Below, one piece after another: positions 28,169-34,610 of a stretch of 34,610 nucleotides of DNA; position 1 is the stretch's first letter; each line of letters begins with the position of its first letter. A program made the translations under genes and the position numbers. The notes under the pieces are model-generated. The model made no database searches, was not told the origin of the DNA, and worked only from the letters and a program-made list of their open reading frames with translations. Source of the DNA: Acidobacteriota bacterium (GTDB lineage Bacteria; Acidobacteriota; Terriglobia; Terriglobales; Acidobacteriaceae); assembly GCA_028876395.1 (NCBI GenBank), contig JAGWRX010000198.1, positions 1 to 34,610 of the forward strand. The letters are read 5' to 3'.

Positions 28169-28683
28169 TCCCCACCTCCGGTCTTGCCAAGTTCAGCCCG
28201 AAGCTTCTCGCGAGTCTCCGTATTCGAAACGGCCTCAAACAACGCTTCGTCCAGCTTGTCGTTGCCCTGCAGGCTCCCGCGGAGATCCGACAGCCGCGTC
28301 CGCAAGTCCAGCAGCTCTTTCAGCGGCCCAACCTGTTTCGCCACGTTCTCCGGCTGAAAGTCATCGAGGCTTTCAAACTTGAGGTTCACGCTGACCTGCC
28401 CCGCATTGGGATCGTCGCTCAGCTTGTTTGGAACGGAGAATGCCAGATGGGGCTGCATCCCCTTCAGCACGCTGTCAAAATTGTCGGGGTTGATCTCGAC
28501 AAACTTGCGATCCTTCAGTGCCGCGAGCGGCTGCTCGGGCTGGCCCGTCAGGTCTCCCAGTACGCCCATTACGAAGGGCAGTTCCTTCAGTTCGATGGCG
28601 CCGCCGATCTCGACGTCGTAGGTGATATGCACGCGTGGCGAACGGACGCGGTCAAGCTTGTGCTGCGTACTTTCTTTTGCCAT
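28165..28683 (-). CDS. tssB: T6SS sheath small subunit TssB (VipA)
   Basis: 'MAKESTQHKLDRVRSPRVHITYDVEIGGAIELKELPFVMGVLGDLTGQPEQPLAALKDRKFVEINPDNFDSVLKGMQPHLAFSVPN'; ATG at 28683, overlaps tssC by ATGA. Confidence 0.98.
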   Translation of the reverse strand: MAKESTQHKLDRVRSPRVHITYDVEIGGAIELKELPFVMGVLGDLTGQPEQPLAALKDRKFVEINPDNFDSVLKGMQPHLAFSVPNKLSDDPNAGQVSVNLKFESLDDFQPENVAKQVGPLKELLDLRTRLSDLRGSLQGNDKLDEALFEAVSNTETREKLRAELGKTGGGE

Positions 28684-28885
28684 TGTCGATCCTCGAAACT
28701 CATGCGCGGAAAATACTGGCCATGCCCCGGTAAGGCCGGGAACACGGCGGAAGCACGTCCCGGACAACATTGCTTCACTTGCATGCCTTGGACTGCATTG
28801 TCTTGATTGTTTGCGTTGTGTGGAACGGGCACAAAGTTTTCTCAGCGAAGGGGATACCCTTTGAGCCCGCTCCTGAAGCGTCTTG

Positions 28886-28914
28886 ATTATTGACCGCGCA
28901 CTCTTGCGTGTCAA
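28886..28914 (-). promoter_or_regulatory. Candidate sigma70-type promoter for the tssB operon
   Basis: Minus strand TTGACA-N17-AATAAT (perfect -35, 5/6 -10), about 200 nt upstream of the tssB ATG. Confidence 0.55.
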
Positions 28915-29015
28915 GCCAAATACTGTTCATATAGTCTTCGTTTATCACCCAAAAGTATCAGGGCCGGTCCGGACAAGGACCCGTGTATACTTTTCCCCTT
29001 ACAGGAAATGTGCGA

Positions 29016-30371
29016 ATGCGACAGTTGCAGCCGGTAGTCTGGTCAAAAGGCGTCTTCTTATCCCCGCAGCACCTGCAGGCGCAGGACCGTTTCTTCGAAG
29101 ACACGCTCCGCTTTCTTTCAGGCGCGCTGGCGTTCCGCAACTGGGGCTTCGCCTCCCTGCAGATTGACGCGGCAGGACTCAGCGAAGGCCGGCTCAGCGT
29201 CGCCCAGGCCACCGGCATCTTCCCCGACGGGCTCATGCTCGACATGCCCGACTCGGACACGCCGCCTGCCTCGCGCACCCTTGACGAATGTTTCCCCCAG
29301 GGCACCGCCACCTGCGCCTTCTTCCTGGCCGTCCCCCAGGACAGGCCCGGAGGCGCCAACATCGCGCTGCAGCGCGGCGGCGCCAGCACGCGCTTCTACT
29401 CGGAACTGCAGATGCTGCGCGACGAAAACAGCTCGGGAGTCGAAAAGCCCATCTCCCTGGCTCGCAAGAACCTGCAGATTCTGGCCGAGGGCGAAAACCT
29501 TGAGGGTTCGGTCCTGCTGCCTCTCGCCCGGGTCGAGCGAACCGAGACCGGCGGCTACCGCCTCGACCCCAAATACGTGCCCCCGCTGCTGAATATCAAG
29601 GACAATGAGCTGATTACCAGCATCCTTCGCGGGGAGATTGAAACTCTGGTCTCCCGTAGCAGCCAGCTGGCGGGCTCACGGCGTCAGCGCAATCAGTCGC
29701 TCGCCGACTTCAGCGCCTCCGACATCGCGAATTTCTGGCTCCTCTACACCATCAACAGCCACCTGCCGGTCTCGCGCCATCTGCTCGACGCAGCTCATGT
29801 CCATCCGGAGATGCTGTTCCTTCACATGCTCTCGCTCGCCGGGGCCCTCACCACGTTTTCTCCCCGCATCGAATCACGCGACCTGCCACGGTACGAGCAC
29901 GAACGCCTCGGCGAGTGCTTCCTGGCGCTGGACACCATCATTGCGGAACTGCTGGAGACGGTTGTGCCCAGCAATTTTGTCGCTCTGCCACTCAAGCCGC
30001 TTCGCGATTCCATCTACGCCACGGCCATCGACAAGGACCGCTATTTCGAGAATTCTCGAGCCTATCTGGCCATTTCCTCAGCCATGAACGAGGCCGAACT
30101 CATCTCGCGCGTTCCCGCCCTGGCAAAGGCATGCTCCGCCACGCACATCGAGCAGCTCATCCGCCAGGCATTGCCGGGGCTCAAGCTGACCCACGTGCCC
30201 GTCCCGCCAAGAGCCATCCCGGTCAAGCTGCGCTACCAGTACTTCAGCCTGGAGCGAACCGGAGCCGTATGGGAAGCCATTGTGCGTGCGCGCAACTTTG
30301 CCGTCTATTTGCCGGGAGAGATTCTCAACCCTGAGATGGAACTCATCTTCCTCTTCGCCAACCCGGACTGA
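29016..30371 (+). CDS. tssK: T6SS baseplate-membrane connector TssK (paralog 1)
   Basis: 'MRQLQPVVWSKGVFLSPQHLQAQDRFFEDTLRFL...GIFPDGLMLDMPDSD...LPGLKLTHVPVPPRAIPVKLRYQYFSLERTGAVWEAIVRARNFAVYLPGEI'. Confidence 0.95.
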   Translation: MRQLQPVVWSKGVFLSPQHLQAQDRFFEDTLRFLSGALAFRNWGFASLQIDAAGLSEGRLSVAQATGIFPDGLMLDMPDSDTPPASRTLDECFPQGTATCAFFLAVPQDRPGGANIALQRGGASTRFYSELQMLRDENSSGVEKPISLARKNLQILAEGENLEGSVLLPLARVERTETGGYRLDPKYVPPLLNIKDNELITSILRGEIETLVSRSSQLAGSRRQRNQSLADFSASDIANFWLLYTINSHLPVSRHLLDAAHVHPEMLFLHMLSLAGALTTFSPRIESRDLPRYEHERLGECFLALDTIIAELLETVVPSNFVALPLKPLRDSIYATAIDKDRYFENSRAYLAISSAMNEAELISRVPALAKACSATHIEQLIRQALPGLKLTHVPVPPRAIPVKLRYQYFSLERTGAVWEAIVRARNFAVYLPGEILNPEMELIFLFANPD

Positions 30372-30385
30372 TTCCCTGCCTGCCG

Positions 30386-31948
30386 TCACTTGTGCCGCAG
30401 GAAGAAAATCAGAATCAGCACAATCGCCAGCAACAGGAAGACATTCAGCACTAGGATCAGCGGCAGATACTTCTGCACGCCGCTTTGCGCCGGCGCTGGA
30501 GCCGCGGCCGGCGGCGGCGCGGGTGCCGGCGGAAATACAAATGCCGGCGGCGCAAAATGCGGTGCCGGAGCAGGCGCAGGCGCTTGCGGCATCGGAATCG
30601 CCGGCGGCTTGGGAATCCCCGCGACCGGCCAGCCCGGCTGCCCCATGGGCGCGGCGGCGGGTGGCGGCGGCGGAGCCTGCGCGGCGCTCTGGCTCTGCAG
30701 ATCGCGCAACGCCGAGCCGGAGATTACCCGCGTAAATTCACCCGGCCCGCTCGACAACGGAGGAGTTGCCGGAGCAGGCGGCATCATGGGCGGCGCATAC
30801 GGCGGAGCGGCCATGGGAGCCATCGGCGGCTGTGCGGCCATGGGAGCAGCAACAGACGGCGCAGCCATGGGCGGAGCCGAGGGCACGGGAGCGAAGGGAG
30901 GCGCGGCCGGCTGCGCCGCAGGGGGCTGCGCAGAAAGGGTCTGCAAAAGCTGCGTGAATCCTCCCGCTGCCGGGGGCGATGCCGGAGCAGGCGGGGCAAG
31001 CGGCGCCAGAGGCAACGTCGGCTCCGCGGCCTTCGCTGCAGGCTCCTGATTCAAGGCCTGCAACAGTTGCGTGAAACCGCCCTGCGCGGGGACAGGCGGT
31101 TCCGCGGGGCGCGCCGGACTTGGGGCGAACTTGTAGCTGCTCTCAGGGAAGGGCTCAGGCTTGAGCGCCTTCAGCGGATCGTCCTGCTGAAACGAGCCCG
31201 CGCCCGGGCTTGAAAACATCCGCGTGAATGCACCCGGCTCCGCGCTCCGGGGCGGCTCGGGCGGCGCGGTGGGCGGCTCTTTGGTTCCGCTGCTCTCTGG
31301 AAGCCCTTGAAAGATTCTCGTGAATTCTCCAGGCCCCGACGCGCCCGACGCGCCTGGTCCGCTTGGTGCGCTCGGTGCGCTGGGTGTACTCACAGGCAGT
31401 GGTGCAACAGCGGATTGCACAGGGGCGAATGGCGGCACAGCCGGCTCCTCCGCGGCCTTGGCGCTGAACGTGCTGAACATCTGCGTAAAGCTGCCTGGGG
31501 AAGCAGGTCCGGCCGCGGCATCCGGCGGGCTCGTCGGTTGCGCAACCGGGGCGAATACAGCAGAACTTGCCGGTGGCACCGCCGGTTCCGGAGAAAATTT
31601 CTTCTCCACGGATACCGGGCTGAATGCCTTTGCCAGATCCTCTGCCGGCTTCGATGGCGAGGCGGGTGCTGAAGGCTCCTGCGTTTTCAGCGCCTGCAGC
31701 ATCCGCGTAAAGTCTCCGGCACTCGACGGGGCTGCCGGGGCCGGGGCTGCCGCAGGCGGCACAGGAGCCGGAGTGGCAGGCGCCGGCTCTGCCTGCTTCG
31801 CAAGGGACGCCAGCAGATCCTCCTCCGCGCTCGCGCCCGGAATGGAACCCGTGCCGAAGACTCCGGTTGCACTCGACGGTTTCCCTTCCGCTGGTTCTTT
31901 CGTGCCGGCGGAATCGTGTTCGTCAAAAGGAAATCTGGACGCGTCCAT
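30386..31948 (-). CDS. Pro/Ala-rich protein with C-terminal transmembrane anchor and seven G-x-F-T-[RQ] short motifs
   Basis: Motifs GDFTRML, GSFTQMF, GEFTRIF, GAFTRMF, GGFTQLL, GGFTQLL, GEFTRVI; C-terminus 'VQKYLPLILVLNVFLLLAIVLILIFFLRHK'. Confidence 0.85.
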   Translation of the reverse strand: MDASRFPFDEHDSAGTKEPAEGKPSSATGVFGTGSIPGASAEEDLLASLAKQAEPAPATPAPVPPAAAPAPAAPSSAGDFTRMLQALKTQEPSAPASPSKPAEDLAKAFSPVSVEKKFSPEPAVPPASSAVFAPVAQPTSPPDAAAGPASPGSFTQMFSTFSAKAAEEPAVPPFAPVQSAVAPLPVSTPSAPSAPSGPGASGASGPGEFTRIFQGLPESSGTKEPPTAPPEPPRSAEPGAFTRMFSSPGAGSFQQDDPLKALKPEPFPESSYKFAPSPARPAEPPVPAQGGFTQLLQALNQEPAAKAAEPTLPLAPLAPPAPASPPAAGGFTQLLQTLSAQPPAAQPAAPPFAPVPSAPPMAAPSVAAPMAAQPPMAPMAAPPYAPPMMPPAPATPPLSSGPGEFTRVISGSALRDLQSQSAAQAPPPPPAAAPMGQPGWPVAGIPKPPAIPMPQAPAPAPAPHFAPPAFVFPPAPAPPPAAAPAPAQSGVQKYLPLILVLNVFLLLAIVLILIFFLRHK

Positions 31949-32011
31949 GCTTGCCTACCCCGATTACAGTTGATTGCTGGTTTTCAGACACCTGGCCTGC
32001 ATCGCCATGGC

Positions 32012-32040
32012 TTGACAGTAAAGGGTTGGCAGCCTACGAT
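32012..32040 (+). promoter_or_regulatory. Candidate sigma70-type promoter for tssK2-tssL-tssM
   Basis: TTGACA (32012-32017), 17-nt spacer, TACGAT (32035-32040), about 135 nt upstream of the tssK2 ATG. Confidence 0.45.
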
Positions 32041-32174
32041 GCAAACACAATTGTCAGTCATTTTGGTAATGAGGTCAGGCCTGAGAAGAGAAGCCGGTCA
32101 CGCTCGTCGCCTCCGTGGCTGCAACTGGCGGTAACCTCCCCAACAGTCGCGTTTGCCCCTACGGTTCGAAAGCT

Positions 32175-33527
32175 ATGAAATTCCTGTCACGGGTCGTCTG
32201 GTCTGAGGGAATGTATCTCAGCCCTCATCATTTTCAGACGCAAAGCCGCTACTTCGAAGATTCAATGGCCTTCCTTGCAGCTTGCCTGTGGCGCGAGCCG
32301 TGGGGACTGCTGCACGCCGAGCTCGACCCCAAGGCAATGCGCAACGGCACCGCTGCCTTGCTGCATGCCTCTGGAATTTTTCCCGACGGGCTTCCCTTCG
32401 AGCTGCCCAATTCCGATCCGGCTCCGCCAATCCGCAACCTGCTGGAAGTCTTTCCGTCCACCGATGCCGTGCTCCCGCTCTACCTCACCGTGCCCAGCCG
32501 CCGTGACAACGGGTTCGACTGCGACCTGTCGTCCGCGACGGGCAGCGGGCGCTTCTCGCGGATGCAGCGGCTCCTGCGCGACGAAACCAACGGAATCGAC
32601 GAACGCGAAGTCGAGCTCGGGCAGAAAAACATCAGCCTCATGACGGAGGCTGAGCTGACCTCCGACGTGGTTTCCATTCCCATCGCGCGCGTGCTCCGCG
32701 ATGGCCGCGGCCACTTCGTCTGCGACGAGGAGTTCATCCCGCCCTGCCTGCGCATCAGCGCCAGCGAGCCGCTGATGCTTCTCGTTCGCCGCCTGCTTGA
32801 CGCCGCGGGAGAAAAGAGCGCCACCGTCTCCCGAAGCGCGCGCCGTCAGGGCCGCTTTGAGGCAGGCACGGCCGCCCTTGACGTGGCCAACTACTGGTTT
32901 CTTCACGCGCTGCAGAATGCCATCCCACCGCTGCAGCACCTCACCGCCACGCGGCACGCCCATCCGGAGGATGTCTTCATCGAGTTGTCCCGGCTGGCCG
33001 GCGCCCTCTGCACCTTCGCTCTCGACTCGGACCCGCGACAGCTGCCCGCCTACGACCATCGCAATCCCGGCCCGGTCTTCCGCGCCCTCGACGCCCACAT
33101 CCGGCGGCATCTCGAAATCGTCGTCCCCTCGAATACGGTTACCCTCGAATTCCAACCCGTCGAGCCCTACATTCAGGCGGCCGAAGTGCGCGATGAGCGC
33201 TGCCTGCGCCGCGCACGCTGGATCTTCGGCATCCGTTCGGCAATGGGCGAGTCCGATCTGCTGCGGCTCACGCCAAGGCTCGTCAAGGTTTGTTCCTCCA
33301 AGTTCGTTCCGGAGCTGGTCAAGCGCGCCCTTCCGGGCATGACGCTCACCCACCTCCCCGTGCCGCCCACCGCCATTCGCGCCGAGGCGGACATGCAATA
33401 CTTCGCCGTTGAAACAACCGGCCCCTGCTGGGAACACATCCTGCAAACGCGCAGTGTCGGCATTTACATCCCGGGAGAAATCGCCAAGCCTGAATTCGAT
33501 CTCACCATCATCGTGGAGCCATCGTGA
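32175..33527 (+). CDS. tssK: T6SS baseplate-membrane connector TssK (paralog 2)
   Basis: 'MKFLSRVVWSEGMYLSPHHFQTQSRYFEDSMAFL...GIFPDGLPFELPNSD...LPGMTLTHLPVPPTAIRAEADMQYFAVETTGPCWEHILQTRSVGIYIPGEI'. Confidence 0.96.
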   Translation: MKFLSRVVWSEGMYLSPHHFQTQSRYFEDSMAFLAACLWREPWGLLHAELDPKAMRNGTAALLHASGIFPDGLPFELPNSDPAPPIRNLLEVFPSTDAVLPLYLTVPSRRDNGFDCDLSSATGSGRFSRMQRLLRDETNGIDEREVELGQKNISLMTEAELTSDVVSIPIARVLRDGRGHFVCDEEFIPPCLRISASEPLMLLVRRLLDAAGEKSATVSRSARRQGRFEAGTAALDVANYWFLHALQNAIPPLQHLTATRHAHPEDVFIELSRLAGALCTFALDSDPRQLPAYDHRNPGPVFRALDAHIRRHLEIVVPSNTVTLEFQPVEPYIQAAEVRDERCLRRARWIFGIRSAMGESDLLRLTPRLVKVCSSKFVPELVKRALPGMTLTHLPVPPTAIRAEADMQYFAVETTGPCWEHILQTRSVGIYIPGEIAKPEFDLTIIVEPS

Positions 33528-34213
33528 TGAGTACAGCTCGCGTCAACAGTCTCGCACTCTGCTTTCAGGAAGTGCTCACCGCCATCGTGCGCGTGCGCTT
33601 CCAGCGGCAGCAGGTACAGGACTCGGAAAGTTTTCGCGCCCAAATGCGCCGCTCCCTGCAGGCGGCAATGCAGGATGCGCGTTCGCTGGGCTATTCCAGC
33701 GAGACCGTGCAGATGGGAGTCTTCGCCTGCGTCGCCTTCATGGATGAAAGCGTGCTCAACCTGCAAAGCCCCGTATTCTCTGACTGGGCGCGGCGCCCCT
33801 TGCAGGAGGAACTCTTCGGCGGCCACCTCGCCGGCGAAACATTTTTCCGCAACCTGCAACAACTCCTCGCCGCCCAGGACTCTTCTGAAGTTGCCGATGC
33901 CCTCGAAGTCCACTGCCTTTGCCTGCAAATGGGCTATCGTGGCCGATACGCGCTCGGAGACACCGGTGAGTTGCACCAGGTTCTGCGCCAGGCGCGCGCC
34001 AAGATCGATCGCATCCGCGGCGCCGCCCGCCTCGTGCCGCCCATCGCCGCTCCTGAGGTGCCCCCCGCCCGCGCCAGTGACCGATGGGCCCGCGCGCTTC
34101 TCATTGCCACATGCGTGCTGGCCGGCCTGCTGATCATCGCATTCGGAGGATTTGAACTTCTTCTCGGTTCCGGCGTTTCCCAGGTGCAGAACGCCGGAAT
34201 GACAGCGCAATAG
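33524..34213 (+). CDS. tssL: T6SS inner-membrane protein TssL (DotU family)
   Basis: 'VFACVAFMDESVLNLQSPVFSDWARRPLQEELFGGHLAGETFFRNLQQLLA...EVHCLCLQMGYRGRYALGD', C-terminal TM 'ALLIATCVLAGLLIIAFGGFELLLG'; overlaps the tssK2 stop. Confidence 0.95.
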   Translation: MMSTARVNSLALCFQEVLTAIVRVRFQRQQVQDSESFRAQMRRSLQAAMQDARSLGYSSETVQMGVFACVAFMDESVLNLQSPVFSDWARRPLQEELFGGHLAGETFFRNLQQLLAAQDSSEVADALEVHCLCLQMGYRGRYALGDTGELHQVLRQARAKIDRIRGAARLVPPIAAPEVPPARASDRWARALLIATCVLAGLLIIAFGGFELLLGSGVSQVQNAGMTAQ

Positions 34214-34222
34214 GAGCCTGCC

Positions 34223-34610
34223 GTGGTGCCCATTCTCGTCTCTTCCGTGATCCTCGTCCTCTCCGGCCTGCTTGCGTGGCTCGTCGGCCCCGTGCTGGGT
34301 CTCACCGGAACCTCGCTGCTTGTGCTGCGCATCCTGCTCGCCCTGCTCGGCGCGGGCGCCGCATCCGTGATTCTTTATTTCCATCTCAGGGAACAGCGCC
34401 GCGATGCCGCCGCGCGAGGCATGCAGGGCGGCTCAGACCTTGACACCCTGCTGCACGACGCCGAAAAGCGCCTCGCCACCGCACAGCGCACAGGCCCCAA
34501 ATCTCTCGATTCCCTGCCAATCCTGTTCATCCTCGGAGAAACAAACTCCGCCAAGACCACCGCTGTCCTCAAGTCCGGCTTTGATCCCGAGCTGCTCGCC
34601 GGTCAGGTCT
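34223..34610 (+). CDS. tssM: T6SS inner-membrane protein TssM (IcmF family), 5' end only
   Basis: Open frame from GTG 34223 to the window end: 'VVPILVSSVILVLSGLLAWLVGPVLGLTGTSLLVLRILLALLGAGAASVILYFHLREQRRDAA...LPILFILGETNSAKTTAVLKSGF'; two TMs then a P-loop-like motif. Confidence 0.85.
   Translation, partial: MVPILVSSVILVLSGLLAWLVGPVLGLTGTSLLVLRILLALLGAGAASVILYFHLREQRRDAAARGMQGGSDLDTLLHDAEKRLATAQRTGPKSLDSLPILFILGETNSAKTTAVLKSGFDPELLAGQV

Noticed and set aside
30390-31213. Gly- and Arg-rich plus-strand ORFs
   Set aside because: Antisense of the Pro/Ala-rich motif-repeat gene
32026-32043. sigma54 -24/-12 element (TTGGCAGCCTACGATGCA)
   Set aside because: GG-to-GC spacing is 11, not the strict 10 required; the overlapping TTGACA-N17-TACGAT fits better
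1-34610. tRNA, rRNA, IS element or integrase
   Set aside because: None recognised on either strand; no transposase-like ORF in the track

Overview
GC-rich window, probably from an acidobacterial chromosome (inferred from gene style only). It is dominated by a type VI secretion system (T6SS) locus at about 12.2-34.6 kb. The minus-strand arm reads tssB-tssC-hcp-tagJ/impE-tssA-tssE-tssF-tssG-clpV-vgrG-PAAR-(131 aa ORF)-DUF1795/DcrB-like. The plus-strand arm holds two tssK paralogs, tssL, and the 5' end of tssM, which runs off the window. A minus-strand gene between the two tssK copies encodes a Pro/Ala-rich, C-terminally membrane-anchored protein with seven copies of a short G-x-F-T-[RQ] motif. 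VgrG and PAAR carry similar long Ala/Gln-rich C-terminal tails. The PAAR protein also has a central domain resembling a toxin module, and its gene overlaps the next small gene by an ATGA. Left of the T6SS are an AraC-family regulator, a decayed alcohol dehydrogenase fragment, a DUF2255 gene, a tautomerase whose expected ATG is GAC, an OprB-like porin, a Ser/Thr kinase with a TolB/PD40-like C-terminus flanked by an 18-bp perfect direct repeat, and two coupled secreted-protein genes (DNRLRE + collagen-like + tail-fibre-like; chitobiase-C-like). The best candidates for something undescribed are the FTRMF-repeat protein with dual TssK, and the VgrG/PAAR shared-tail module with its effector/partner candidates. 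No database search was run. All family calls rest on reading the supplied translations.
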